Shown piece by piece: positions 7,721-17,424 of a stretch of DNA of 64,000 nucleotides (position 1 is the first letter of the stretch; each line of letters begins with the position of its first letter). This DNA is from JBCCVH01 sp942492555. GTDB taxonomy: Bacteria; Bacteroidota; Bacteroidia; Cytophagales; Amoebophilaceae. The notes beneath the pieces are model-generated. The model was not told the origin of the DNA. It was given only the letters and a program-made list of their open reading frames with translations, and ran no database searches. A program made the translations under genes and the position numbers. The stretch spans positions 1 through 64,000 of the forward strand of contig CALOEX010000009.1 of assembly GCA_942492555.1 (NCBI GenBank), written 5' to 3'.

Positions 7721-10700
7721 CTACTTTTCATTTTTCAAAATTGCTTTACAAAGTTTGTGCAATTCATCTGCGACGGGTTGGAGGTTTAGCTCTTGTGCGA
7801 TAGGTATGAAGATTTTTATGGTTTCTTTGGCGATATGTATTTGTTTTTCTGGTTCTTTGGCACCTATGGTACGCATGTTGTGCAGTCTATCGATGAGTTT
7901 GACCAATAGTGAATTGCTATTTCCTGTTGCTAGTAAACGCTTTAAGGTTTCTTTTTTTTCGAGCTTCATTCTTGGGCGTTCTACCTTGTTGTATAAATGG
8001 CTTACTTGCACGACAATATCCATGACTTGTTCATTAAACATGGCAAACATCTGGGGGGGGCTGTACCCACTGTCTTCTACCGTATCATGCAAAAGGGCGG
8101 CGACAATGACGTCTTCATCCGTGGTGTATTGCAGTAGGATGGTAGCCACTTCCATGGGATGGAAATAGTAGGGTTCACCCGATTTTCTGCGTTGGTCTGC
8201 ATGGCAGTGTTTGGCAACTTTTAAAGCGAAGCCAATGTAGTCGAGATTCATTTTTTTGTCTGCTATTGCCTTTAAAAATATTTTGTCTTCAGGGGCTTCT
8301 ATTTGTGTGACGTTTCGTAGGTCCTCCGTGGCAAATTTTGTCATTTTGGGCTTGAGTGATAGCAAATCTAGAGGCAACACATAGGTTTGGGTGAGGGTGA
8401 GCGCTTCTTTTTGAATCTCTATATGGCCATATTGTGCTTTGGTGATGCGTTTGTTTTCTAGCAGGCAGATATGATCGAGCAGTTCTATCTGTTGATCTTC
8501 GGCATAGGGCTTGTAGCTTTGGTCTTCTGCTAAAGCACATGTGGCAGGGTCTGCTGTTGTGCAGGTGATGCGCAAGCTTTTTTCTGGTTTTTTTTCATAG
8601 GGTGGTTTGAGGTCATAATCTAACCAGGCTTCGTCTATAAAGAGATGTATGGGGGCGTCACCATAGGTGTCTTGGGGTTTGAGTTGCTCATATGTTACCC
8701 AGACTGCATTGGCAATGAGCCGTGCGGTGCAGAGCAGATCGCAACTTAGGGTGGTCTTGCTTTGAGAAATATGGATTTTTACATGTTCGATGTCGAATCC
8801 TTGGTTGATGAGCATGGAGCGTGCTTCGTCTAGGACTTTATTTAAAGTGGTTTCTTTGATTGTAAGATCTAGGTATTCTTGGGATTGGTTTCCTACATGG
8901 AAGAAGTGGCCCATGGCTCCTTTGATGATGCGTACATCATCTTGGGTATCTTCCATGGTTTTCAAATGTGCTACTACTTTGGCAAGTAGGCTCATCATGC
9001 TGCTGTTTTTGTGGAGGGTTTCGTAAACTTGTTTGTGGCTGTCTTCATAGGAGAGCAACATCATGTTTTTGGCTTCTTGGATTTTCTTGAGTTCTTTTTT
9101 TGCTACGATTGTTTCTTGATCGTTGTGACGTTTAAAGGTAGCCAAAAAAATGCATGGTAATGCAATGCTCAAAAGCAGTGGGAAGCCACCATTTGCACCA
9201 AAATCAGGCATGAAAGTACCTGTAATGATCCATTGTGTGATCCAAGCCAATGTAACACCAACCAGTTCAAGTACAACGAAGGATCGCCAGTCTATCATGA
9301 GGCCTAAAGCAAAGATCCCTATGGCTAAATGCCACAGACTAGTCCCCTCTTGGGGTATGAGACAGAGGCTTAGGGTATTGACGAACACCCAGGCATAAGA
9401 CATGAAGGGGTAATAAAAAAGGCTAAAGTGTTTTTCTAGGCGTTTGTGCCAATGCTCACGTACCATCATGGGAAAACAGAGGACAATGGGGATGACACGG
9501 AGTATGCTGACTGCTTTTGAAAATCCTTGGGCTTCTCCCAACGTAAAGGGTATAAAGAAGTAGACCATGGTAACCAGGCTTGTGGGAAAGTGGCGAATGC
9601 CATAGGTCTTTTCTTTTTGCAAACACCAGCGGATGGGATGACGCAACCATTGGAAGTAACTGCCTAAAGTATGGCGGGAGCTTTCTTGCCAATTTTCTGT
9701 CTCTCTATCGATCCATACAAAGGCTTTGTTTTCCCATAGGTGTACACCAAAGAAGGTGAGGATATGGGCGAGCATGGCGAAGGGCCAGATGTTCTGCACA
9801 GTATATATATAGGCTCCTGCTTTTGTTCCACCACCACTAAAAATAGTATCTCTAATAAAGTTTACGAGGCTTGTTATAGGCGCAACATTGTTTATATATA
9901 GCAAAAAGAATGGCACTGAGGTAATCCAAAAAGCACAAACACTTGCTTGTAATGCTTTACGAGATGGTTTTAAACCATTTAAACCTATCAAGAATGGAAG
10001 AGCTACGCTGGATGTGACAATTTTTGTGAAAAAGATTATGTGTGCGAAAGTGACATTCCATTGGTATAATACAATGCTTATTCCTATGGAAACAAGCCCT
10101 AATATTAAGGAGACTAATCGTACCCATAAGATGGGTTTGTATTTTTTTTGTTTTGCTTTAAGGGGAGTTATTATGTCGTTGACCCACATAATGGATAATG
10201 CGTTTAGGAAAGAGTCCATGGTAGACATCATGATAGCAAGAATAGCGAGCAGGACGCAAGTTTGCCCCCATGGGATAACACATAGCATTGTTATGTATTC
10301 TGCCATTGTGGTTGTGTATTTCTTTTTTCCCAAATATGCTAGATAGTCTGGTTGATAGAAAATTTTTAATGCTACAAAAGTAGCTAGGAGGCACAAGGTG
10401 AAATAGACAAAAGCAAAAGAGGCGAACATGCTTTGTACGTTCTTCTTTTTTTTGGTCATGAGTACCCGTTGTACAATAGGAGGCGAAATAATTAAAGCTG
10501 GAAAGCCATACAAAAGAGACCAACGAAAAAAGTGGCCAAATAAATCTTCGTCTGCAAGTATATTGGTGTGTTTTTCCGATTTTTCAGAGACATTTTTTAT
10601 AATTTCCATCACACCTTCTTTGTATACAGATGCTATGAAAAATCCACCTATTCCTATTGCAATGACTAAAAATTGTAACAAGTCTGTTTTAACAACAGAG

Positions 10701-11224
10701 CGAATACCTCCCAAGCATGTGTACAATATTATTAAAATGCCAATGCCGGTGATGAATAACAAGGGTTCGTATCCTTCTTTTTGTAAGCCTAACATAGGAC
10801 TTAATCCTGCTAAGGCTACTAATTGTGTTGTTATGATACCTAAGGAGAGTAAACTCATGACAAACAGGGTATAGACTCTTCCAAATTTGCCATATAGGGT
10901 ATGCATTACTTCTGCTACGGTGCGTTCTTTGGTAAATACTAATAATTTGGGTAAAATAAAAAGTCCTAATAGTAATGCGATTGAAGTGAATAAGAAGGGT
11001 TGTAATAAACTGACAAATCCTCTGTGGCATAAGTTGGGAAAATCCACACTGGAAACGTCAAAAAGCGTAGCCACCAATGTAGCAATCATCACCCCACCAC
11101 CCAAACTTCTATTGGCAAGGGCATAATCGTCCATGGTTTTTATCTTTCTGATAGACATGAGGCCAACAACGAGATTGGCAAGTAGAAAAAGAGAAACCAG
11201 TACAATATTGAGTGTTGTATCCAT
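7721..11224 (-). CDS. Sodium:solute symporter-HD (SpoT-type) fusion, copy 2
   Basis: 1167 residues, same order as copy 1: symporter domain (1-~480), second membrane block, degenerate kinase-like region, SpoT-type HD domain with HADQRRKSGEP, LHDTVED and IDRLHNMRT intact. The symporter part is the most divergent of the three, with DVSSVDFPNLCHRG where copy 1 has EILMVEFSVVCNRG, but it keeps the identical first 57 codons. In the shared part it groups with copy 3 in the WHLAIGIFALGLM patch and is unique in the SLLAKVVAHLKTMEDTQDD patch. It starts 217 bp above copy 1 on the same strand, so the two could be co-transcribed, though copy 1 has its own upstream palindrome. Confidence 0.85.
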   Translation of the reverse strand: MDTTLNIVLVSLFLLANLVVGLMSIRKIKTMDDYALANRSLGGGVMIATLVATLFDVSSVDFPNLCHRGFVSLLQPFLFTSIALLLGLFILPKLLVFTKERTVAEVMHTLYGKFGRVYTLFVMSLLSLGIITTQLVALAGLSPMLGLQKEGYEPLLFITGIGILIILYTCLGGIRSVVKTDLLQFLVIAIGIGGFFIASVYKEGVMEIIKNVSEKSEKHTNILADEDLFGHFFRWSLLYGFPALIISPPIVQRVLMTKKKKNVQSMFASFAFVYFTLCLLATFVALKIFYQPDYLAYLGKKKYTTTMAEYITMLCVIPWGQTCVLLAILAIMMSTMDSFLNALSIMWVNDIITPLKAKQKKYKPILWVRLVSLILGLVSIGISIVLYQWNVTFAHIIFFTKIVTSSVALPFLIGLNGLKPSRKALQASVCAFWITSVPFFLLYINNVAPITSLVNFIRDTIFSGGGTKAGAYIYTVQNIWPFAMLAHILTFFGVHLWENKAFVWIDRETENWQESSRHTLGSYFQWLRHPIRWCLQKEKTYGIRHFPTSLVTMVYFFIPFTLGEAQGFSKAVSILRVIPIVLCFPMMVREHWHKRLEKHFSLFYYPFMSYAWVFVNTLSLCLIPQEGTSLWHLAIGIFALGLMIDWRSFVVLELVGVTLAWITQWIITGTFMPDFGANGGFPLLLSIALPCIFLATFKRHNDQETIVAKKELKKIQEAKNMMLLSYEDSHKQVYETLHKNSSMMSLLAKVVAHLKTMEDTQDDVRIIKGAMGHFFHVGNQSQEYLDLTIKETTLNKVLDEARSMLINQGFDIEHVKIHISQSKTTLSCDLLCTARLIANAVWVTYEQLKPQDTYGDAPIHLFIDEAWLDYDLKPPYEKKPEKSLRITCTTADPATCALAEDQSYKPYAEDQQIELLDHICLLENKRITKAQYGHIEIQKEALTLTQTYVLPLDLLSLKPKMTKFATEDLRNVTQIEAPEDKIFLKAIADKKMNLDYIGFALKVAKHCHADQRRKSGEPYYFHPMEVATILLQYTTDEDVIVAALLHDTVEDSGYSPPQMFAMFNEQVMDIVVQVSHLYNKVERPRMKLEKKETLKRLLATGNSNSLLVKLIDRLHNMRTIGAKEPEKQIHIAKETIKIFIPIAQELNLQPVADELHKLCKAILKNEK
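7725..9783 (-). repeat. Conserved 3' block of the symporter-HD family, copy 2
   Basis: About 2.05 kb nearly identical to 3990-6045 in direct orientation and to 38370-40430 inverted. Direct repeats this long, 3.7 kb apart, could also delete or fuse copies 1 and 2. Confidence 0.9.
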
Positions 11225-11448
11225 GTTTATGTGTTTAAAGTATCAACAGGTCACAATATACCATTTTTTTACATAAATTGCCTGTTTTTAATTTTATCTC
11301 TGTTTAGCTACTGCGATATTGTATAACTTTCTTATGGCAAAACACATTGGATAACAACAATGATAAAGGTCCTACACTATCAAATAAAATAGCATCCCCA
11401 AGATTTGTAAAAACTCAATAGATTTATTGATACACATATTGAAAAGTA

Positions 11449-11997
11449 TTAGAAAAATAGAGCATTGAAAAAATTTGTTTTTTGAGAAGACTGTAAGAAA
11501 TGTTTTCTGTAAAATGTATCTACGTTTGCCTTGAAATCACGAAAGCTTTGGTAGTCATCTATACATTCATTGATATTATAATCTAAAATGATTCCCCCAT
11601 GTTTTTTTAATAGAGCCGTATTTGTCTCTTGTATCATTATACAAAGATATTTTGCATGTTCTTCTCTATTTTTGCTCCACGCTTCTTGCGCTAATATAAA
11701 AGTGTTTTGTATTAGGCAAAAAGTATCTTCAAGTGAACTTTCCAAAAGAATATTATTCTTTTTTTTTTCAGGCTTTTTTTTTAAAACAATAATCCAAGAT
11801 TTTGTAAGCTCACTATTCCCTAAGTTTTTTTCAAAATCTATAATATGCTTAGCATGAGAAGCTTCTAGTGATAGTTTCGTTTTTTTAGCATCTTGAATCT
11901 GTTTTGTTTTTTGAGAAAGTTCTATGGAAGCACTTTGCATAGTGGTGATACCACCTATAAAAATAATGTATAAATACAGAAGTGTTTTTTGTCTCAT
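11449..11997 (-). CDS. Hypothetical secreted protein
   Basis: 182 residues with a signal peptide (LLYLYIIFIGGITTMQSAS), then a Lys/Glu-rich, probably alpha-helical body (residues ~25-180; KKKPEKKKNN near 75). No family recognised. It lies 225 bp above copy 2 of the symporter fusion on the same strand and 54 bp from the YjiH-type gene stop. Likely exported; role unknown. Confidence 0.55.
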   Translation of the reverse strand: MRQKTLLYLYIIFIGGITTMQSASIELSQKTKQIQDAKKTKLSLEASHAKHIIDFEKNLGNSELTKSWIIVLKKKPEKKKNNILLESSLEDTFCLIQNTFILAQEAWSKNREEHAKYLCIMIQETNTALLKKHGGIILDYNINECIDDYQSFRDFKANVDTFYRKHFLQSSQKTNFFNALFF

Positions 11998-12051
11998 TTT
12001 TCTTTTTTGGGATAAATTTTTAGATAACTATCAGCAAACAACAACAATGCT

Positions 12052-13455
12052 CTACCTAACAAATAAAAAGGCACAAGCGATAATAACGGGTAGTGTAATG
12101 CATGTACGCAATAAAAAAATAATCATTAACTCCCACAAAGTCATCTTAAATTTTTTATTACCTCCCAACAAAAGAGTCCCAAGTTCAGACAAATAAATAA
12201 TTTGTGTTACCGATAAAGCCCCCATGATAAAACGTGTAATAGGAGAGTTTATTTTTTCTGCTAAAAGCACTGGCATATACATATCTGCAAAGCCAATTAA
12301 AACACCTTCAGATGCCTCTTTGGCTTCAGGAACACCCAAAAAAGTAAGCAACCAAACAAACGGTATTCCTATAATGCTAAAAAAAGACGTATTGCACGCA
12401 ATGATCAAACTCAAAGTGCCAATGCACATAATACCAGGTAAAAGACCTATGATAATCTCTACAATAGTATGTAGTGCTTTTTTTAACACCATAAAAAAAG
12501 AAGGAGCTAAAGCTGCTTTTTGACGAGCTTCACGCAGAGCACGTTGCCATTGGCTTTCATTTGGATCAATAGTAACAATTACTTTTTCACCTGCAAGATA
12601 GGTATTGGGTATGTAGCTGATAGGTGGGATACGTGCAAGGATAAACGCAGCTATTAGTGTACTCACCAATGTAGTGAGTAAAAAAGGGGCTAAATAGCTA
12701 CTTAAGTTTAGTGTAGACAAAATAGTATTGTAAAAAGTAATAGAAACAGCTGCAAAAGAAGTAATGACCAGCGTAGTTTCTCTACGGGTATAAGATCTTT
12801 TTTCATACTCTTCCATAGCAATCATAGTACCCATAGTACCGTCACCAAGCCAAGAAGTTACACAGTTGATAGCTGCACGCCCAGGCAACCTAAAGATTGG
12901 ATACATCAATGGTTCAACCAAAACACCAATAAATTCAAGCAATCCATACTCGAGCAATAAAGCAGAAAGCAAACTAGATACAATTAAATTTATCAGAAGA
13001 TTAGGCAAAAGTGAATAAAGCATTGTATTGCCTGTATCTTTATCCCAAATGCATTGAGGGCCTAATTGAAACAGGACCAAAATACCCAAAATACCTGAAA
13101 AAAAACGCACCAAGAACCAAAATAAACTTGCTTGTACACAAGGTACATATGTGGCTACTTGCGGAAAAAATTTTCCCAAAAACGTTAGCAAAGTTGCAAC
13201 AATCAAAAGGACAGGCATTAGGTAGTGTGTACTTTCCCCCAATAAATAGAGTAGTGCCTTTGCGATATGCCCAATAGGAATACGCCATTGATCATGATAT
13301 GGCAAAGGTACCATAAAAAGTACTGCACCTACCAAAGAAGGTAGGATAAACCAAACCATATGAGATTGAGGCTGTGTAGAAAATTTCTTTTTATCCATAT
13401 TTTTACTGAAAAAGAACCCTAATATAGGCCAAAAGGTACACAAAAAGAAAATCAT
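12052..13455 (-). CDS. YjiH-family membrane protein (nucleoside-recognition GATE domain)
   Basis: 467 residues, multi-pass membrane protein of the YjiH family (COG3314), which carries the nucleoside recognition/GATE domain. Conserved patches: LPGRAAINCVTSWLGDGTMG around residue 190-210, ISFAAVSITFYN-like segment near 235-250, and AEKINSPITRFIMGALSVTQ near 400. About ten hydrophobic helices. The substrate is unknown for the family and could be a nucleoside or another solute. It begins with MIFFLCTFWPILGFFFSKN and has an unusually short lead before the first helix. Confidence 0.8.
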   Translation of the reverse strand: MIFFLCTFWPILGFFFSKNMDKKKFSTQPQSHMVWFILPSLVGAVLFMVPLPYHDQWRIPIGHIAKALLYLLGESTHYLMPVLLIVATLLTFLGKFFPQVATYVPCVQASLFWFLVRFFSGILGILVLFQLGPQCIWDKDTGNTMLYSLLPNLLINLIVSSLLSALLLEYGLLEFIGVLVEPLMYPIFRLPGRAAINCVTSWLGDGTMGTMIAMEEYEKRSYTRRETTLVITSFAAVSITFYNTILSTLNLSSYLAPFLLTTLVSTLIAAFILARIPPISYIPNTYLAGEKVIVTIDPNESQWQRALREARQKAALAPSFFMVLKKALHTIVEIIIGLLPGIMCIGTLSLIIACNTSFFSIIGIPFVWLLTFLGVPEAKEASEGVLIGFADMYMPVLLAEKINSPITRFIMGALSVTQIIYLSELGTLLLGGNKKFKMTLWELMIIFLLRTCITLPVIIACAFLFVR

Positions 13456-13500
13456 CCTATAAAAAATTTAAAACTCTTCTACAGTGTCATAACCAAAACC

Positions 13501-13665
13501 TCATGCATGCATATCATCCAACTCACATGCCGCACCACATGTAGCAAATGTGGGAAAGTCTTTTAAAAGAGGAGAAAAAGCTCCATTTTTACCAAAAAAG
13601 GACTTTCTTTATCTAAATTGTTCTAGTGCTTTCCTTGTCATTTCTTCAACATTATAATTGTTCAT
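13501..13665 (-). pseudogene. IS256-like transposase N-terminal remnant
   Basis: On the minus strand from ATG 13663-13665 the frame reads MNNYNVEEMTRKALEQFR, a stop, then RKSFFGKNGAFSPLLKDF and a decaying tail. IS256-family transposases characteristically begin with a segment ending in GKSLFGKdGAFaPLLK-like residues, so this is a dead 5' scrap with an in-frame stop. No terminal inverted repeats are visible. It sits directly upstream of the toxin-like gene. Confidence 0.6.
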
Positions 13666-13756
13666 GGTGTATAGATTTAATATTAAAATAGTCAAAGTTA
13701 AAAAGTTCATGAGTACTTAGACCGAGTTTGCTAAACACTCCCAAATATTTGCATGC

Positions 13757-15607
13757 ATGTCTAAAAATACCCAGATTCCTCCTTTAAATGTAAGCAAAAA
13801 ACTATTTATAATAAAAATTTCATTGAAAAGAATAATTTATAGCTTCCTATGTTGCTGTTTGATCTTTAGTCTGCAAACATCACTACATGCTAGTAGATTT
13901 TCGTTGAAAAAGCCTCCCGCTCACTATGCTTGTTTTAAAAGCCCATACTATCAAAAACATTCCCAAAGCACACTAGTACACAAAAGGCAAAACCCTATAT
14001 ATTCGCCTGAAGTCATCTGTTTGGCTTGGCAAAAACGCAGTAACAACCATGCAAAATATCGTCATGCTCATGGCTATTATATGTGGGGAGCTATAGGTAC
14101 TGCTGGGTTTTTATTGGCGACAATGCAACAAAAAACCGCCACGGCAAAAGGCGCAAGAGGCACTCGTGGTTATCGTCCTTACGATTGTCGCTGGGGTGAA
14201 GAGTTTGAAGAGCAAGCAGACCAGGCGTTGCAAGATGCAAAAGATTTTAAAAAAGCATACTACAGAGGAGATTTTAATGGTCGTAATGACGTGAAGCAGT
14301 CACTGGGTGGTAGTGCTTTAATGAGGCTACTATTTGCGCAAGATCAAGCGGACTATCTGGTGTCAAAACACTATATCGACTATAGTTGTTGGGCCTTTCG
14401 ATCACTTAGTTGTGATTATTATAATAAAAATTGCAAACTAAGAAATTATTATTACGAAGATCTACAAAACAACATCAATGAGATACGCAAGATATTGCGT
14501 GTGCCTCAGGCTGCAGGATGGGAAGATCAAGTCGCTTCCTTTTTACAGGGAGGTGTCCATTCTTATGTCTTAATGGAAGTTGGCGCTGGAGCAGTTGAAC
14601 TTGTGAACGCTATTCCTTTAGTGGGAGAAGTCATAATATTCTCTGCTACTACTGGATTTTTAGCGTATACAGTAGTAAATGTAGCGTATACAGTAGGAAA
14701 TGGAGTGGCTAAACATTTTTTCGCAGATAAAAGTTTACTAGAAGAAGAAGAGATACAAATACAGCAAGAGCTTTATGTCCGAGCCTTTTGTGCACATAAA
14801 CACTCCATTGAACAGGCACAAGAGTGGGGAGGATTTACTGTAATGGTAGGCATGGGGATAAAAAGCATGGCTACTCTATTAGAGTCTAGAGCTGCTAAAA
14901 TAGCAGCACAGAAAGCAGAAATAGAACTCGCAAGGAAAATGGAGCGTGAAGCTGCTAAAAAAGCAGAAGCAGCACTCGCTAAAAAAGCAGAAGCAACACT
15001 CGCTAAAAAAGCAGAAGCAGCACTCGCTAAAAAAGCAGAAGCAGAACTAGCTAAAAAAATGGAGCGTGAAGCTGCTAAAAAACTGGAGCGTGAAGCTGCT
15101 AAAAAACTGGAGCGTGAAGCTGCTAAAAAACTGGAGCGTGAAGCTGCTAAAAAAGCAGCTGGATCAGTACAAAAAATGAGCAAAAAGTCCTTCATAGAGT
15201 TTATAGGTAAGCTTGATCCAGATCCAAAGTTAGCTAGTCAGGCAATGAATACGCGCTATGGAACCACACAATTTAAGCCTTTTACAGCCAAAAATTATAG
15301 ACATAACTTGCAAGTGAAAAGCAACCTTAAAGGGGTCAAAGGTGGTGTGGCCAGCAACATCCATGCACACCATATCATCCCCCAACAATTTGAAACAAAA
15401 TGTCGCGAACTCGGCATTAATATCCATGATCCGAACTTTTTAACCTGGCTCAAAAAAGAGGTACATCAAAAGGTGCATAATGGTAAGGCATATAATGCTA
15501 GGTGGGAAAAAATTTTTAATAAGCCATCTCTTTCTAAAGAAGGGGTGCTGGAAGAGCTGTGGACGATAATTCAAGAGTATGGTTTTGAGCTTCCTGGTTT
15601 TGCATGA
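13757..15607 (+). CDS. Polymorphic-toxin-like protein with C-terminal HNH-type nuclease domain
   Basis: 616 residues. An N-terminal hydrophobic export signal (~25-46, IIYSFLCCCLIFSLQTSLHA) is followed by one short hydrophobic segment (~108-122) and a longer one (~275-320, GAVELVNAIPLVGEVIIF). A lysine/alanine-rich helix of near-identical AKKAE and EREAAKK units spans ~385-475. The C-terminal ~85 residues carry HAHHIIPQQF (H538, H539), GINIHDPNFL (H557, D558), VHQKVHNG (H570, H574) and AYNARWEKIF. That pattern resembles the AHH/DUF2380 type of HNH/ENDO VII-fold toxin nucleases. The domain order (export signal, membrane segments, helical stalk, C-terminal toxin tip) and the two Imm11-like genes immediately downstream support a toxin. 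Delivery route and target are unknown. Confidence is high for the HNH-like motif, moderate for the toxin role. Confidence 0.7.
   Translation: MSKNTQIPPLNVSKKLFIIKISLKRIIYSFLCCCLIFSLQTSLHASRFSLKKPPAHYACFKSPYYQKHSQSTLVHKRQNPIYSPEVICLAWQKRSNNHAKYRHAHGYYMWGAIGTAGFLLATMQQKTATAKGARGTRGYRPYDCRWGEEFEEQADQALQDAKDFKKAYYRGDFNGRNDVKQSLGGSALMRLLFAQDQADYLVSKHYIDYSCWAFRSLSCDYYNKNCKLRNYYYEDLQNNINEIRKILRVPQAAGWEDQVASFLQGGVHSYVLMEVGAGAVELVNAIPLVGEVIIFSATTGFLAYTVVNVAYTVGNGVAKHFFADKSLLEEEEIQIQQELYVRAFCAHKHSIEQAQEWGGFTVMVGMGIKSMATLLESRAAKIAAQKAEIELARKMEREAAKKAEAALAKKAEATLAKKAEAALAKKAEAELAKKMEREAAKKLEREAAKKLEREAAKKLEREAAKKAAGSVQKMSKKSFIEFIGKLDPDPKLASQAMNTRYGTTQFKPFTAKNYRHNLQVKSNLKGVKGGVASNIHAHHIIPQQFETKCRELGINIHDPNFLTWLKKEVHQKVHNGKAYNARWEKIFNKPSLSKEGVLEELWTIIQEYGFELPGFA
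14930..15160 (+). repeat. Coding repeat for Lys/Ala-rich stalk
   Basis: Short in-frame units of 21-24 bp, variants of gctgctaaaaaactggagc and ctcgctaaaaaagcagaag, encode EREAAKKL and AKKAEAAL heptad-like units. Near-identical copies suggest slippage-driven length change of the helical stalk. Confidence 0.8.
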
Positions 15608-15639
15608 TGACTATATATACTATTTTTTAATAAACACCC

Positions 15640-17418
15640 ATGTTGAGATTTTTATGGCTACTTTGCCTTATGACGTTAAGCAGTACTCCTTGTGAAGCAA
15701 TGCGCATCCCTATGAGAGAGCGTGTGTGTATGCAAAAAAAAAGGTTTGCTACCACAATAACTATTTTTAATCCTCATTATTTTTCCACTATGGTTACTAA
15801 CACTTCAGATATGTTTTTTAAAATTTTTCCCCAAAAACGTATTGTTCGCAATAAAACCATGTTATTCACTACCCATCTAGATTGGGATCCCTCTTACTAT
15901 GAATCTTTAGTGGATGGACACTATAAACATGATATTATCTTTCCCGTACGTTTTTATCATCGGCAATGCTTAATAGGGGGGAGTATTTTAAGAGATTTTT
16001 TACCAACTTCTTGGGTAGATACGTCTTTGATCTCAGATCATTTTAAAACCATTTTAGAAAAAAATAAGATCACAGGATGGAAGACTTACCCTGCTATTTT
16101 ATATGATCATGAAGGCAAAGAAATCACAACACCTAAATACCATGGATTTACCATTACAGGTCGATGTGGACCAAGAGGGTTGCACCAGGCGGATGGTACG
16201 CTATATAATCAAGGGATTCATTTAAATCCTGCTATGTGGGATGGAAGTGATCTTTTTTTAGAAGAGGAATATTGGGATACTTTTATTTCTGCACGTGCTG
16301 TGAAGGTATTTAAACAACAAGATGAGCTGAAAATCGTGCCTACTTCAACATGGCATTGTGACAGATCTCGGGATGAATTTGAGATTCAAAATCACAAACG
16401 AGGTCACTATCGTCCTCGCTTCTCAAAGTACTATTCTATGTCCATAAAGGAAATTTTCGATAAAGGCATCCTTACACAAGAGGGTATAGATGAGATGGTG
16501 AAAAAAGTTGGGCATCCCTGTGAATGTACTGATCCTAACGGGGAGCCATGGGTAAAAAAGGAGATTCCTATCTCAACTACTTTCCTTCATGCTAAAGCCT
16601 ATCCTGTTGCTACCATGCCTACTACAACCACACCTATGTTTTGCCAAATTAGTCCACGTTATCGTTGGCGTAGAAAAACCATGGAGCTGGATACCCGCCA
16701 AAACTGGGACGTCAAGGATTATAAAGCTTTGTTGGAGGGATGCTATAAACCTGATATTACCTTTCCATTGCGTTTCTATCCTGTAGATGATCAATATAAA
16801 AAATATGAAAAATACAAAACCTTAAGGGACTTTTTACACGAAGGTGTTTGGGGAAGTAGTCCATTATTGATTTCCGATCATTTTAAAACCATTTTAGAAA
16901 AAAATAAGATCACAGGATGGAAGACTTACCCCGCTATTCTATGTGATAGAGAAGGCAATGAAATCACAACACCTAAATACCATGGATTTACCATTACAGG
17001 GCGATGTGGACCAAGGATTCTGTACCGCCCACAAGAGACATTGTATAAAAAAGATGTAGATAGAGACCTGTTTGATGGGAAAGTCCATTTGGATGCTGCT
17101 ACCTGGGATGGGAGTGATATCTTTTTTGAGGAAGAATATTGGGATATTTTTATTTCTGCACGTGCTGCGAAAGTATTTAAAAAACAAAATGAATTGATAA
17201 TTGAGCCGTTGGATCGTGATTTTTCTGTCTATAAAGGTACACATCAGAATTATATTGAATGCCACCAAGAAGGGTATTATAGTCCTCGTGCTTCGACGTA
17301 CTATATGACGATAGAGGATATTATAGCACAAGGCATCCTTACGCAAGAAGGTGTGGATGAGATGCTGAAAAAGATACGGTACTGTTACGATGATACGCCT
17401 AAGGGCAGTCGTACATAA
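15640..17418 (+). CDS. Secreted double Imm11-like (DUF1629) immunity protein, copy A
   Basis: 592 residues. A signal peptide (LRFLWLLCLMTLSSTPCEA) precedes two homologous domains (~50-315 and ~330-592). Each holds FPVRFY or FPLRFY, ISDHFKTILEKNKITGWKTYP, a YHGFTITGRCGP element, and AMWDGSDLF or ATWDGSDIF followed by EEEYWD.FISARA.KVFK. This order matches the Imm11/DUF1629 family of immunity proteins that neighbour secreted nuclease toxins in myxobacteria and others. It starts 32 bp after the toxin-like stop on the same strand, so co-transcription is likely. The signal peptide would place immunity outside the cytoplasm, unusual for a nuclease immunity protein. Domain spacing is 840 bp. Confidence 0.72.
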   Translation: MLRFLWLLCLMTLSSTPCEAMRIPMRERVCMQKKRFATTITIFNPHYFSTMVTNTSDMFFKIFPQKRIVRNKTMLFTTHLDWDPSYYESLVDGHYKHDIIFPVRFYHRQCLIGGSILRDFLPTSWVDTSLISDHFKTILEKNKITGWKTYPAILYDHEGKEITTPKYHGFTITGRCGPRGLHQADGTLYNQGIHLNPAMWDGSDLFLEEEYWDTFISARAVKVFKQQDELKIVPTSTWHCDRSRDEFEIQNHKRGHYRPRFSKYYSMSIKEIFDKGILTQEGIDEMVKKVGHPCECTDPNGEPWVKKEIPISTTFLHAKAYPVATMPTTTTPMFCQISPRYRWRRKTMELDTRQNWDVKDYKALLEGCYKPDITFPLRFYPVDDQYKKYEKYKTLRDFLHEGVWGSSPLLISDHFKTILEKNKITGWKTYPAILCDREGNEITTPKYHGFTITGRCGPRILYRPQETLYKKDVDRDLFDGKVHLDAATWDGSDIFFEEEYWDIFISARAAKVFKKQNELIIEPLDRDFSVYKGTHQNYIECHQEGYYSPRASTYYMTIEDIIAQGILTQEGVDEMLKKIRYCYDDTPKGSRT

Positions 17419-17424
17419 CCACCC

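Noticed and set aside
7710..11126. Plus-strand frames opposite symporter copies
   Set aside because: Same shadows recur at every copy and follow the conserved coding strand.
14773..15195. Minus-strand open frame over the toxin stalk
   Set aside because: Antisense shadow of the Lys/Ala-rich repeat, Ser/Ala/Phe repeats only.
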